From: Lachnospiraceae bacterium
Lineage (GTDB): Bacteria; Bacillota; Clostridia; Lachnospirales; Lachnospiraceae
Length of the DNA stretch: 64,000 nucleotides
Assembly: GCA_949383255.1 (NCBI GenBank)
Contig: CASJPF010000004.1
Coordinates: 1-64,000, forward strand
Direction: 5' to 3'
How positions within the stretch are numbered: position 1 is the first letter of the stretch; every line of letters starts with the position of its first letter. The notes beneath the pieces were generated by a model. It was not told the DNA's origin, made no database searches, and worked only from the letters and a program-made list of their open reading frames with translations. A program made the position numbers and the translations under genes. Shown here piece after piece: positions 1-9,443 of the stretch.

Positions 1-9
1 ACAGCAAAC

Positions 10-41
10 AACCCTTGTTTAGCTATTGCTTAACAGGGGTT
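10..41 (+). terminator. possible terminator hairpin of an upstream gene
   Basis: An imperfect stem (10-23 paired with 28-41, one mismatch and one G-T pair) is followed by a short T-containing run. It probably ends a gene left of the window. The lack of a clean T-tract makes this uncertain. Confidence 0.35.
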
Positions 42-54
42 CTTTGACAGTCTG

Positions 55-82
55 AATGTGCGCCAAAAGGCGCACATTTTAT
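55..82. terminator. bidirectional Rho-independent terminator
   Basis: A perfect 10-bp stem AATGTGCGCC / GGCGCACATT with an AAAA loop is followed by TTATTTTG on the plus strand. The stem ends one base before the last base of the stop codon of the minus-strand zinc-ribbon gene, so it may terminate transcription from both sides. Confidence 0.7.
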
Positions 83-513
83 TTTGTGGGTTCCTCAGGA
101 TAATAGATGATACTGTCCGGTGGTATCACAATATCTTCTATGACTGGTTCAGGGGCTGGCGTGGGGACAGCCGTTCCGCAGTCTGGGCAGAAAGAGGAAG
201 TCAGTGGAACTTCATTGCCACAGTTAGGGCACTGTTTTGCACCTCTTACAAAAATAATTTTTGATTTTAGGCGTGCGATTTCTGCGTGGGCATTAGAAGC
301 AGCAGTGTATTTTTCTTTGAGTTCGGTATCCGGAAAATTTTCGCGCTTTTCATAGACGATTTTTCCAATTTCCAGACAAATTTTATCAATAATATCTTGC
401 TGGACATTAATCTGACTGTTCAGATTGGAAATTTCAGCGAGTTCTTTTGCTTTTCTAGCGACATCTTTACTTTTGTTGGAAATTGAGGAACCTACCTTGT
501 TAAAAAAGTCCAT
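79..513 (-). CDS. zinc-ribbon domain protein with N-terminal coiled coil
   Basis: A 144-residue protein. The start at 513 is preceded on the minus strand by AAGGAG with good spacing. A longer reading upstream would run into the divergent promoter region and has no support. The N-terminal two thirds is charged and helical (starting MDFFNKVGSSISNKSKDV), typical of a coiled coil. The C-terminal part has two CxxC pairs (QCPNCGNEVP and SFCPDCGTAVP) forming a classic zinc ribbon, followed by a proline-rich acidic tail. Proteins of this architecture are common and uncharacterised in Lachnospiraceae. No enzymatic motif is visible. It is divergent from the DUF4422 gene. The family call is firm, the function unknown. 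Confidence 0.8.
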   Translation of the reverse strand: MDFFNKVGSSISNKSKDVARKAKELAEISNLNSQINVQQDIIDKICLEIGKIVYEKRENFPDTELKEKYTAASNAHAEIARLKSKIIFVRGAKQCPNCGNEVPLTSSFCPDCGTAVPTPAPEPVIEDIVIPPDSIIYYPEEPTK

Positions 514-533
514 ACAAAGTCTCCTTACATTGT

Positions 534-562
534 TGTACAAACGCTCTTCAAAAGTGTATAAT
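534..562 (+). promoter_or_regulatory. sigma-A-type promoter for the DUF4422 gene
   Basis: TTGTAC at 534-539 and TATAAT at 557-562 are separated by 17 bp, 39 bp upstream of the ATG at 601. It sits in the divergent intergenic region with the zinc-ribbon gene. Confidence 0.6.
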
Positions 563-600
563 GCAATATATGATTTTATGACAAAAAAGGAGACAAAATA

Positions 601-1788
601 ATGTCTGTTAAAATTTTTGTAATGACACATAAACAATTTGAAGTGCCCGACGATCCTATGTATATTCCACTTCATGTCGGTCATAAAAATGCCAGAGAAG
701 AGTTTGGATATTTGGGTGATGATACCGGTGAAAATATTTCAGAACAAAACTGCTATTATGCGGAACTTTCTGGTGTTTATTGGGTGTGGAAAAATAATAA
801 AGATGTTGAAATTGTAGGAGTCTGTCACTATCGACGTTATCTGACAAGTGAAAAGGGGTATGTTTTTACGGAGACAGAGTACGAACAGATTTTATCTAAG
901 TACGATATTGTTACAACAAAGTTGCTAGAACTGCCGGGCTCATACAGAGATGGTTTTCGCGCACATCACAATGTCAGCGCACTGGATGAGACAGGATGTG
1001 TTATCTCAAAGCTCTATCCAGAATATTATGACACATTTGTCCGTCTGGTACATCAGAACAAGACATATTTTGGAAATATTATGGTAGCGAAAAAAGAGTT
1101 GTTTGATGCGTATTGTGAATGGCTTTTTACAATATTCTTTGCGCTGCAAAAGCGCATTAACCTTTCTTTTGCCGACGATTATCACAAGCGCGTCTTTGGG
1201 TTTATTTCTGAATTTTTGCTGTATGTGTGGGTGACAGTAAATCAATGTAGGGCTTTTGAGTGCAGAGTTGCTGTTATTGGTGAAAAGAAAGAGACACATG
1301 AAGTCACTGCAAAGATGGCGACTTTTTTTAAAAACAAGGATGTTATTGGTGCAAAGGCATATTTTGAAAAAATTTTAAAACAGCGACCAGATATTTTGAT
1401 GGAAGCGTCAGACATCAATGGAGAATGTAAGCTTTGTCTACAGGCAGTATCAACTGCTAACTTGGAACTTGTGTCATATAGAAGTTGCTTTTTGGATTAT
1501 ATGGAGGATTATATGCAGATTATCAAGTATTTTCGAGGATTAAACAGCATTGCGTCCATGTCAGTTCAAGCTGTGCTTACAGAGAAAGAACGCCAAAAGA
1601 GCACAGCAAAAACAGCATATGTCAAGACAATTGAGGAAAAGAGCCGTGGAGAAATCACTGATAGTATAACTTTTAGAACTACAGAAATTGCAATGCGTGC
1701 AGCGATTCGCTTGTATGCGCCGAATCAGAACTGTGCAGACAGAGCTTTTGCACATTGCAAACAACTTGTAAAAATTCAAATAATTTAA
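601..1788 (+). CDS. DUF4422 glycosyltransferase-like protein
   Basis: A 395-residue cytosolic protein with ATG start and AAGGAG seven to eight bases upstream. Residues 1-250 match DUF4422, a domain found in capsule and exopolysaccharide glycosyltransferases: KIFVMTHK at the N-terminus, the YIPLHVG segment, NYYxELSGVYWVWKN-like helix and VGVCHYRRYL are the diagnostic blocks. The C-terminal 140 residues form a helical extension with no recognised fold. It probably transfers a sugar during surface polysaccharide synthesis. No other glycan genes are adjacent, so it looks like a solitary locus rather than part of a capsule cluster. Confidence 0.8.
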   Translation: MSVKIFVMTHKQFEVPDDPMYIPLHVGHKNAREEFGYLGDDTGENISEQNCYYAELSGVYWVWKNNKDVEIVGVCHYRRYLTSEKGYVFTETEYEQILSKYDIVTTKLLELPGSYRDGFRAHHNVSALDETGCVISKLYPEYYDTFVRLVHQNKTYFGNIMVAKKELFDAYCEWLFTIFFALQKRINLSFADDYHKRVFGFISEFLLYVWVTVNQCRAFECRVAVIGEKKETHEVTAKMATFFKNKDVIGAKAYFEKILKQRPDILMEASDINGECKLCLQAVSTANLELVSYRSCFLDYMEDYMQIIKYFRGLNSIASMSVQAVLTEKERQKSTAKTAYVKTIEEKSRGEITDSITFRTTEIAMRAAIRLYAPNQNCADRAFAHCKQLVKIQII

Positions 1789-1843
1789 AATGCATTTTGT
1801 TTTAAGTAACAATAAAATCGCGTTGAAATGTAAAAATTAGCAC

Positions 1844-1872
1844 TTGTAATCAGTTTCAATTTAGCATAGAAT
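1844..1872 (+). promoter_or_regulatory. sigma-A-type promoter upstream of comEA
   Basis: TTGTAA at 1844-1849 and TAGAAT at 1867-1872 with a 17-bp spacer, about 50 bp upstream of the GTG start of comEA. It could drive the following competence/two-component run. Confidence 0.5.
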
Positions 1873-1920
1873 AATTATTGGATATGCATAGAGGGGCCTG
1901 AAAAGGAGTGTGTAATATCC

Positions 1921-2577
1921 GTGATAAAAACAAAAAACAAAAAATATTTATGTGTATTTCTTTTAGTGCTGTTTCAGTTTGTCTTGCTGTATGGATGCGG
2001 GTCTGCTCAAGATGAAGTTACAATGACATTGCTTGAGGTAGAATCGACAGAAACACAGAGCGCTGGCAATAAAGAAATGACCCCTGTGTCACTTTTCGAG
2101 GAAGAAGCTGTACGAGAACCCTCACAGATTTATATTTATATCTGTGGGGCGGTGGATTTTCCCGGCGTGTATTGTCTAAAGGAAGGCAGTCGGCTGTATG
2201 AGGCAGTGGAGTTGGCTGGCGGAATGACAAACGATGCAGATAAAAATTGTCTTAATATGGCGAGACAGATTGTGGATGGAGAGCAGATTGTAATTTTGAC
2301 ACAAGAAGAGGCTGCCATGCAAAAAGAAGCAGGCACTTATAAATTTCCGTCAGACCAAAGTACACAGGAGACGACACAGAAGTCAAACTTGGTTAATATT
2401 AATACTGCCACCGTTGCAGAACTGACAACTGTGTCAGGTATCGGTGAGAGCAGAGCAGAGGCAATTATTGCTTACCGAGAGAAAAATGGCAATTTTGGCA
2501 GTATCGAAGAGATTAAAAAAGTAGATGGAATTAAGGAAGGACTTTTTTCTAAGATAAAGGATAAAATAACAACTTAA
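1921..2577 (+). CDS. comEA: ComEA-type competence DNA-binding lipoprotein
   Basis: A 218-residue protein, GTG start with AAAAGGAG upstream (spacing 12, rather long). The N-terminus is a lipoprotein signal with lipobox LLYGC (Cys26), so it should be membrane-anchored outside the cell. Residues about 68-125 form an SLBB domain (IYIYICGAVDFPGVY). Residues 157-218 are a helix-hairpin-helix pair (LVNINTATVAELTTVSGIG, then AIIAYREKNG), the double-stranded DNA-binding unit of ComEA. In competence, ComEA delivers external DNA to the ComEC channel. The matching comEC lies 3.3 kb downstream on the same strand, separated by a two-component system and a GerMN lipoprotein. Confidence 0.88.
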   Translation: MIKTKNKKYLCVFLLVLFQFVLLYGCGSAQDEVTMTLLEVESTETQSAGNKEMTPVSLFEEEAVREPSQIYIYICGAVDFPGVYCLKEGSRLYEAVELAGGMTNDADKNCLNMARQIVDGEQIVILTQEEAAMQKEAGTYKFPSDQSTQETTQKSNLVNINTATVAELTTVSGIGESRAEAIIAYREKNGNFGSIEEIKKVDGIKEGLFSKIKDKITT

Positions 2578-2595
2578 GGGGGAAATTCGAGAACA

Positions 2596-3294
2596 ATGGG
2601 CAAGAAGGTTTTGGTGGTAGATGACGAGAAGTTAATCGTAAAAGGATTGCGATTTAGTCTGGAACAGGATGACATGGAAGTGGAGTGCGCATATGATGGA
2701 GAAGAGGCACTGGAAATGGCAAGGAGTAATAAATATGATCTTGTTTTGCTGGATATTATGCTACCAAAGCTGACCGGGCTGGAAGTTTGCCAACAGATTA
2801 GAGAATTTTCCGATGTGCCTGTTATTATGCTTACAGCAAAAGGCGAAGATATGGACAAAATACTTGGTCTTGAATATGGAGCAGACGATTATATCACAAA
2901 ACCGTTCAATATTCTCGAAGTCAAAGCACGCATTAAAGCGATTATACGTCGGACGGGAAGCAAGGCAAAAAGCGTGGCAGAGAAGAAGACACAGATATTA
3001 GAGGCGGGAGATTTGCGTCTTGATTGTGAGGGAAGGCGGCTTCATATCAGTGGCGTAGAGGTAAATCTTACTGCAAAGGAATTCGATGTGCTAGAACTTC
3101 TAGTACTAAATCCCAACAGAGTTTACAGTCGCGAAAATCTGTTAAAGTTAGTATGGGGAGAGGACTATCCAGGAGATGTACGAACTGTAGATGTCCATAT
3201 CAGAAGGCTGCGGGAGAAGATTGAGCCAAACCCAAGTGAACCGAAGTATGTGCATACCAAGTGGGGCGTGGGATATTATTACAAAAATCTTTAA
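2596..3294 (+). CDS. OmpR/PhoB-family response regulator
   Basis: A 232-residue two-domain regulator. The receiver has the acidic pair D9-D10, phosphoacceptor Asp53 (LVLLDIMLP) and the conserved Lys in ITKPF. A winged-helix trans_reg_C domain follows (ENLLKLVWGEDYPGD, then RTVDVHIRRLREKIEP). It starts 18 bp after the comEA stop and has GGGG(A)AA as its ribosome site. It pairs with the sensor kinase immediately downstream and closely resembles the WalR/YycF/PhoP group. Which member it is cannot be told from sequence alone. Confidence 0.9.
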   Translation: MGKKVLVVDDEKLIVKGLRFSLEQDDMEVECAYDGEEALEMARSNKYDLVLLDIMLPKLTGLEVCQQIREFSDVPVIMLTAKGEDMDKILGLEYGADDYITKPFNILEVKARIKAIIRRTGSKAKSVAEKKTQILEAGDLRLDCEGRRLHISGVEVNLTAKEFDVLELLVLNPNRVYSRENLLKLVWGEDYPGDVRTVDVHIRRLREKIEPNPSEPKYVHTKWGVGYYYKNL

Positions 3295-3342
3295 TGAAAT
3301 AATGGTATCACAGAAAAGTGTATATAAATTGGGGAGAGAGAA

Positions 3343-4800
3343 GTGGCAAAGCTCTGGAAAAAGATGAAAAAAGGGAAAATATTTGAAGGGTTTCGGAGTC
3401 TGAAAACAAGGATATTTTGCATTATTATGGCAGCTGGGATTGTGCCGTGTGTAGTGCTTCATGTTGGGATTTTGGAGCGCTATCTGGACAACACGATAAC
3501 GACAAGGACAAATGAGGTACAAACACAAGTTAAGATTATCGCAGACCATTTAATCACATATAATTATATGTTGGATAACAGCAGTGATGTAGTGAATGCA
3601 GAGCTTTCTCAGTTGTCGAATCTCTATGATGGAAGGGTTTTGGTTGTAAATGGAAACCTTAAAATTATTAAGGACACTTATGGAGTCAGTGAGGGAAAAA
3701 CGATTATTTCCGAGGCGATTATTAAGTGTCTTAAGGGTGATGGACCTTCCAATAGCCTAAAAGATGCCGGATACATTGAAATCATTGTTCCCATTGAAGA
3801 AAAGTTGGAGGAGAAGACACATGTTGCCGGAGTGATGCTGACGAGTGTCTCAACAGATAGTATCACAAATGGCTATGAGTACATTCAGAGCAGGGCTTTT
3901 CTATTAGAGATTTTAGCGATGGTAGTTATATTTGGCATTGCACTGTTACTCAGCCGCAAAATGTTAAAGCCTTTTGAAAAAATTACGGATGCGATCAATG
4001 ATGTAAAAAATGGGTTTACAGATGAAGAGATTAGTGTTACGGACTATATCGAGACAGAACATATTGGGGATGCGTTTAATCAGATGATGGGCAGAATGAA
4101 AGTGCTCGACAATTCCAGACAGGAGTTTGTGTCAAATGTATCACATGAACTGAAGACCCCGCTTGCGTCCATGAAGGTGCTTGCGGATTCACTGATTTTA
4201 CAGGAGGATGCACCGGCTGAATTATATCGGGAGTTTATGTTGGATATCGCAGAAGAGATAGACCGAGAAAACAAGATTATTACAGATTTGTTGTCTTTAG
4301 TAAAGATGACAAGAACTTCAGCGGATATGAATGTTGAGACTGTAGACATCAATGCGGTGTTGGAGCTTTTGCTCAAGCGTTTAGGACCTATTGCCACGCG
4401 GGCTGAAGTGAAGTTAGTCTTTGAGAGCAGAAGACCTGTAAGCGCGGAGATTGATGAGATGAAACTGACATTGGCACTGTCTAATCTTGTGGAAAATGCA
4501 ATTAAATATAATGTGAAAGGCGGCTGGGTTAAGGTGATACTCGATGCAGATCATCAGTATTTTACTGTTGAGGTATCCGATTCTGGCGTAGGGATTCCAC
4601 AAGAGTCTATCCAGCATATTTATGAGCGGTTTTATCGGGTAGACAAATCTCACTCCAAAGAAATCGGAGGAACTGGATTAGGACTTGCGATAACGAGGAG
4701 TGCAATATTGATGCACCGCGGCTCAATTAACGTAAACAGTGAAGAGGGAGTAGGGACGATATTTACGGTGAAGATTCCACTCACTTATATCGCGTCATAG
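3343..4800 (+). CDS. membrane sensor histidine kinase
   Basis: 485 residues, GTG start with GGGGAGAG upstream. A transmembrane helix lies near residues 22-42, followed by an extracellular sensor region (about 45-180), a second helix near 185-205, a HAMP-like linker (KMLKPFEKITDAI), a HisKA domain with the phosphorylated His268 in VSHELKTP, and an HATPase_c domain with N, G1 and G2 boxes (NLVENAIKYN, DSGVGIP, GGTGLGLAI). It is the cognate kinase of the regulator just upstream. The following GerMN lipoprotein is close enough (34 bp) to share the transcript and might modulate the extracellular sensor, which is inference. Confidence 0.9.
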   Translation: MAKLWKKMKKGKIFEGFRSLKTRIFCIIMAAGIVPCVVLHVGILERYLDNTITTRTNEVQTQVKIIADHLITYNYMLDNSSDVVNAELSQLSNLYDGRVLVVNGNLKIIKDTYGVSEGKTIISEAIIKCLKGDGPSNSLKDAGYIEIIVPIEEKLEEKTHVAGVMLTSVSTDSITNGYEYIQSRAFLLEILAMVVIFGIALLLSRKMLKPFEKITDAINDVKNGFTDEEISVTDYIETEHIGDAFNQMMGRMKVLDNSRQEFVSNVSHELKTPLASMKVLADSLILQEDAPAELYREFMLDIAEEIDRENKIITDLLSLVKMTRTSADMNVETVDINAVLELLLKRLGPIATRAEVKLVFESRRPVSAEIDEMKLTLALSNLVENAIKYNVKGGWVKVILDADHQYFTVEVSDSGVGIPQESIQHIYERFYRVDKSHSKEIGGTGLGLAITRSAILMHRGSINVNSEEGVGTIFTVKIPLTYIAS

Positions 4801-4834
4801 AAAACTGTAATGAATGAAACAGAAAGGCGATTTT

Positions 4835-5782
4835 ATGAATTGGTATCCTGCAAAGAGATCCCAGAAGGTTCTATTCTTATTTGGCTTCATACTTGTGCTG
4901 GCTGTTCTTTCGACAGGATGTAGCAGCGAAAAAAATCAGGGGACAGCGATAGATATTTCTTACTTAAATAAAAAAGAGACAAAACTTGTGACAGAGACAC
5001 ATTATCTTGAGAGCATAGACACAAAGGATATGATAGTGGAGGTGCTAAAATTGTTGTGTGCTGTACCTGACAACAAGGAGTTAAAGGCAACACTCACAAG
5101 TGGGATTAATATTGTCACGTACTCTTATGACGGAGAGCAGGTGATTGTATCTCTTGGCGAAAAATATAAGGAATTGTCAAGAACGACGGAAGTACTAACA
5201 AGAGCGGCTCTTGTTAGAAGTCTTACAAATATTCCAGGAGTAAACTATGTTATGGTTACAGTGAATGGGGAACCCTTGACAGACTTGTCGGGAAATGCGA
5301 TTGGGATTATGACAGCTGATATGTTTGTGGACAATGCTGGTACACAGGTGGAGGCGGTGGAGAGTAAGGTAAATTTGCGCTTATATTTTGCAAATGAGAC
5401 CGGAGACGGATTGATTGCCGTAAATAGAGAACTGACTCATAACGCGGACGTTTCCAATGTGCCAATGGAGAAGTTGGTTGTGGAACAGTTAATTAGTGGT
5501 CCGGCAAATGATAAAACTTATCCTACAATCAGTTCAGATACAAAATTAGTCAATATTACTGTGAAGGATGGTGTGTGTTACTTGACATTTAACAGTGAGA
5601 TGCTCACAGCAGTGAACAATGTGACAACGGATGTGACAATTTATTCGATTGTCAATTCCCTTGTAGAGTTAAGCAATATTAATAAAGTGCAGATATCGAT
5701 TGAGGGAAATAAAGATGGGAAATTCCGGGATAAATATGAGGCGTCGACTGTTTTTGAGCGAAATCTGTCACTTGTGAATTAG
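4835..5782 (+). CDS. GerMN-domain lipoprotein
   Basis: 315 residues from the ATG at 4835, chosen because AAAGG lies seven bases upstream. An in-frame ATG at 4814 lacks a ribosome site. The signal peptide ends in a lipobox STGC (Cys29). Two GerMN repeats follow: the first around residues 80-165 (KELKATLTSGINIVTYSYDG) and the second around 195-300 (LRLYFANETGDGLIAV, then LVVEQLISGP). GerMN domains occur in spore germination and sporulation lipoproteins such as GerM. Here it follows a WalRK-like two-component system, an arrangement seen with LpqB/YycH-like accessory proteins. Confidence 0.8.
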   Translation: MNWYPAKRSQKVLFLFGFILVLAVLSTGCSSEKNQGTAIDISYLNKKETKLVTETHYLESIDTKDMIVEVLKLLCAVPDNKELKATLTSGINIVTYSYDGEQVIVSLGEKYKELSRTTEVLTRAALVRSLTNIPGVNYVMVTVNGEPLTDLSGNAIGIMTADMFVDNAGTQVEAVESKVNLRLYFANETGDGLIAVNRELTHNADVSNVPMEKLVVEQLISGPANDKTYPTISSDTKLVNITVKDGVCYLTFNSEMLTAVNNVTTDVTIYSIVNSLVELSNINKVQISIEGNKDGKFRDKYEASTVFERNLSLVN

Positions 5783-5879
5783 GGACTATAGAAAAATAAC
5801 AGATTAAGGTGTGATAAAGAATAAGTTTTATAATTATTTTATATCGTACTAAAATAAAAATACAAAAGGATAATATATT

Positions 5880-8159
5880 ATGAGAAGACCACTGTGTTGC
5901 GTTTGCGCGACATTTGTGGTGACTGTGTTCTTATATTTGATAATGACCCCGCCGCCAGAACGAATATTTGATTGGCTAGAGGGGACTAGAGTCACTTTAA
6001 TTGGAGAGTTAACACAAAAAGAATACAAAAAAGATACGTTAGTTTTGCGTGTAGAACACGTTCAAGAATGGCACGGCAACATGCAAGAAAACAAAGATTT
6101 AGGATGCGTTCTATGTTATGTAGAACCCTGCGAAGATTTTGCGGAACCAAAAGTAGGAAGTACAATTGCAGTTGAGGGAAAAGTATCTTATTTTGACAGG
6201 GCACGAAATCCGGGAGGATTTGATGCACAGCGCTATTATCAGACACTTGGCGTGGATTTTAGACTATATAAAACAGAATTGATTACTGCAAGTAGCCATT
6301 ATTCTATATATTATGAGACCTTGTATCAACTTAGACACTATCTTGAGAGAATATTTGACAGAGCACTTCCTGCGGAGGATGCTGCTGTTATGAAAGCTAT
6401 TTTGCTTGGGAATAAATCTGAGTTAGATGAACAGAGAAAACAACTTTTTCAAAAGAGCGGTATTGCGCATATTTTTGCGATTTCTGGGCTTCACATTACA
6501 TTGTTGGGAATGGGATTGTATCGCATTCTGCGCAGGACATATCTTTCGCAACCATTCTGTGTAGTGCTGGCAGTCGCTTCTATGATTGCATATGGAGATA
6601 TGGTTGGCATGAGCAGTTCCGCATACCGGGCGGTATTTATGTTTGGAATGCAGCTTGCAGCGCAGCTGTTGCGACGTACTTATGATATGCTTACAGCGCT
6701 GGCACTTGCAGCGACATTAATTCTGCTGGAACAACCATTATATTTGTATTACGCAGGATTTCAACTGTCTTTTGGCGCTATTCTTGGAGTAGGCTGTCTA
6801 TTTGAAATGATGCAGCCATTTTCCAACAAAAAGAAGGAGTGCTTTGTGGACAAAATCGTGTTATCTTTGTGTGGAAGCCTTAGTATCTTCCTGATACATT
6901 TCCCTATTATGTTATGTGTATATTATGAATTTCCAATCTATTCATTTTTGTTAAATTTGATTATTATTCCTGCCATGTCTGTTTTGATGGCAGCAGGGCT
7001 TTTGTGCCTCGGCGTAGGTTGTTTGCCAAGTGCACTTGGATTGGGTATGGCAAAATTTGTGGGTTTGGTATGTCATGGGATGCTGTCTGGTTTTGCGTGG
7101 CTCTGTGAATGGTCTTTAAAGTTGCCGTTTGCAAATTGGGTGACAGGAAGACCAGACAATTGGAAAATCTGTATTTTTGCCGGAGCTGTGATATTTTTGT
7201 ATATGTCACACCAGTATGGGAAACGGTTGTCAAGAAAAGTAAACTGCGGAGAAAGAGGGATTGGCATTGAGCTTCCTTTTGGATTAAAACTTTTAATAAT
7301 ACTTACAGCGGTTATTCTGGTTACTGATTCTTCGGTAGATGGCATTTCGCTCACTTTTTTAGATGTGGGACAGGGAGATTGTATTTGGGTTGAGAATACC
7401 AGAGGAGAACATTTTTTGATTGATGGCGGAAGCACTTCAGAGAGCAAAGTGGGCAGTTACACTATTTTGCCTTATCTGAAATACAATGGAGTATCGAAGT
7501 TGGACGCGGTATTTTTGACACATCTTGACAGCGATCATATCTCGGGTGTGATGGAGCTTTTGGAAAATAGCAGAATGGACGTAAAGATTGGAAGGATTTG
7601 TATATCAAACGCTGTTATTGAAGATGAGGTGTATCACAAGTTGGCTGTGCTTTGTAATGAAAGAAAAGTACCAATTTATCGGTTGAAAGCTGGAGACCAA
7701 ATAAAAGCACATGATTTGCGATTTGAAGTACTTCATCCCAGTGCAGATTATAAGGCTGATTCGCGCAATGCGTATTCTCTTGTGATGAAACTGGAGTCTG
7801 GTGGAGTTACAGCGCTTTTGACAGGAGATGTTGAGTCTGATGGAGAGTATGCGTCTGCGGGACAGCTTTATCGGCATATAGGCTTTGCAGGAATTGATAT
7901 TTATAAGGCGGCACATCATGGTTCTAAATATTCCAACACAGAGGAATTGCTAACGTGTATACAGCCAAGGATTGCAGTTATTTCTTGTGGTGAGGACAAT
8001 CGCTATAGGCACCCACATACAGAGGCAGTTGAGCGTATGAGACAGGTAGGAAGTGATATTATAATAACAAAGAACACAGGAGCCATTATGATAAAAATTA
8101 AGAATGGAAGCTACAAGATAGAAACTTATCGAAAACCAAAGACAGAGGAGATGCAATGA
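5880..8159 (+). CDS. comEC: ComEC/Rec2 DNA-uptake channel
   Basis: 759 residues, close to the usual family length. The ATG at 5880 follows AAAGGA. The N-terminus has two membrane segments and a DUF4131-like beta domain (LVLRVEHVQEW to YQTLGVDF). The competence membrane domain begins near residue 160 (IAHIFAISGLHITLLGMGLY) and contains about eight helices. The C-terminal metallo-beta-lactamase-like domain starts near residue 483 (LTFLDVGQGDCIWVE) and has HLDSDHISG and the AAHHGSKYS metal motifs. It forms the membrane pore for single-stranded DNA during transformation. The stop overlaps the holA start by four bases (ATGA), so the two are translationally coupled. Confidence 0.93.
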   Translation: MRRPLCCVCATFVVTVFLYLIMTPPPERIFDWLEGTRVTLIGELTQKEYKKDTLVLRVEHVQEWHGNMQENKDLGCVLCYVEPCEDFAEPKVGSTIAVEGKVSYFDRARNPGGFDAQRYYQTLGVDFRLYKTELITASSHYSIYYETLYQLRHYLERIFDRALPAEDAAVMKAILLGNKSELDEQRKQLFQKSGIAHIFAISGLHITLLGMGLYRILRRTYLSQPFCVVLAVASMIAYGDMVGMSSSAYRAVFMFGMQLAAQLLRRTYDMLTALALAATLILLEQPLYLYYAGFQLSFGAILGVGCLFEMMQPFSNKKKECFVDKIVLSLCGSLSIFLIHFPIMLCVYYEFPIYSFLLNLIIIPAMSVLMAAGLLCLGVGCLPSALGLGMAKFVGLVCHGMLSGFAWLCEWSLKLPFANWVTGRPDNWKICIFAGAVIFLYMSHQYGKRLSRKVNCGERGIGIELPFGLKLLIILTAVILVTDSSVDGISLTFLDVGQGDCIWVENTRGEHFLIDGGSTSESKVGSYTILPYLKYNGVSKLDAVFLTHLDSDHISGVMELLENSRMDVKIGRICISNAVIEDEVYHKLAVLCNERKVPIYRLKAGDQIKAHDLRFEVLHPSADYKADSRNAYSLVMKLESGGVTALLTGDVESDGEYASAGQLYRHIGFAGIDIYKAAHHGSKYSNTEELLTCIQPRIAVISCGEDNRYRHPHTEAVERMRQVGSDIIITKNTGAIMIKIKNGSYKIETYRKPKTEEMQ

Positions 8160-9166
8160 AAAGAATTGTGGAGGATATTAAAAGTGGCAGATTTAGCAAG
8201 GTATATCTTCTGTATGGAGAGGAGGCATATCTGCGCAGACAGTACTGTGAAAAGCTGCGTAAGGCGCTGCTGCCAGAGGAAGATACCATGAACTGCAGCA
8301 TATATGCAGGCAAGGATATCAATGCTAATGAAGTAGTCGACCGAGCAGGCACGATGCCTTTTTTTGCGGAGCGTAGAGTGATTATTATTGAGAACAGCGG
8401 TTGGCTGAAAAACGGAAATGACCAGATTGTTGCACTGATAAAATCACTTCCAGAAACCACCTATATAATCTTTGTGGAGGAGGAGACGGATAAGCGAAGC
8501 AAACTATATAAGGCGATTACAGCAAATGGTTATGCAGCACTCTGTGAAATGCAGGATGAGGAGACTCTTAAAAAGTGGGTATTGGGATTGCTAAAAAAAG
8601 AAAACAAATTAATTACGACCAATGCATTAGAGCTTTTGTTGGATAAGACAGGAACAAGTATGGAAAATATTCGGCGGGAGGTAGAGAAACTAATTTGTTA
8701 TAAGTATTATGAAGAAGGGATTACTGAGGCTGATGTGGAGGCATTGTGTGTTGTCCAGATACAGAATCAGATTTTTGATATGGTGGAGGCTGTTGCACAG
8801 AAGGAGCAAAAGCGTGCACTTGAATTATATTATAATTTGCTTGCTTTAAAGGAGGCGCCAATGAAAATATTGGCGCTGACTGCCCGACAATTTCATATGC
8901 TTTTGCAAGTGAAAGAGATGAAAGGAAAAGGATATCAGGAGAGTGAAATTGCAAAAAACACGGGACTCAATCCCTATTACCTAAAAAAGAAATATATTCC
9001 ACAGGCAGCGCGATTTCAACTGTCACAGCTGATAGATGCACTTACAATTTGTGTGAATGCGGAGGAGAGTGTAAAAACAGGGCGTATACCAGATAAACTT
9101 AGTGTAGAACTTTTGATTATAGAGTTGAGTACACAAAATAAACTTCCGGGGTCTCTTTGCACTTAA
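8156..9166 (+). CDS. holA: DNA polymerase III delta subunit
   Basis: 336 residues, the family norm. The N-terminal AAA+-like domain contains YLLYGEEAYLRRQY and TTYIIFVEEETDKRSKLYKAI. The C-terminal collar domain has MKILALTARQFHMLLQVKEM, diagnostic for HolA. Delta opens the sliding clamp inside the clamp loader. In Firmicutes holA commonly follows comEC, as here, with an ATGA overlap. Confidence 0.92.
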   Translation: MKRIVEDIKSGRFSKVYLLYGEEAYLRRQYCEKLRKALLPEEDTMNCSIYAGKDINANEVVDRAGTMPFFAERRVIIIENSGWLKNGNDQIVALIKSLPETTYIIFVEEETDKRSKLYKAITANGYAALCEMQDEETLKKWVLGLLKKENKLITTNALELLLDKTGTSMENIRREVEKLICYKYYEEGITEADVEALCVVQIQNQIFDMVEAVAQKEQKRALELYYNLLALKEAPMKILALTARQFHMLLQVKEMKGKGYQESEIAKNTGLNPYYLKKKYIPQAARFQLSQLIDALTICVNAEESVKTGRIPDKLSVELLIIELSTQNKLPGSLCT

Positions 9167-9239
9167 TGTTGCGAAAAAATTTGTTGCAAGATCAGGTGCA
9201 AGAGTGATTCCAAAAGTGTATTAAAAAGGAGTGTGTGTA

Positions 9240-9413
9240 ATGATACCAAAGGACCCAGCAATGCTATTAAGTTATATAAACTTAAAATTAAGGGATTATT
9301 ATCCAAGTCTTGAGGCATTTTGCGAAGATATGGATGAGGATATGCAAAATATTGTGAATCAATTAAAACAGATTGATTATTATTATAATCGGGAAAAAAA
9401 TCAGTTTGTTTGA
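9240..9413 (+). CDS. DUF4250 small protein
   Basis: 57 residues. The ATG at 9240 was chosen because AAGGAG ends eight bases upstream. Starting at the GTG at 9231 would overlap that site. The whole sequence (MIPKDPAMLLSYINLKLRDY at the start, YNREKNQFV at the end) matches the short DUF4250 family found across Clostridia. It has no signal or membrane segment and its function is unknown. Confidence 0.85.
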   Translation: MIPKDPAMLLSYINLKLRDYYPSLEAFCEDMDEDMQNIVNQLKQIDYYYNREKNQFV

Positions 9414-9443
9414 GAAGAAATTATCTGGAGGCAGTGAGGAGAG

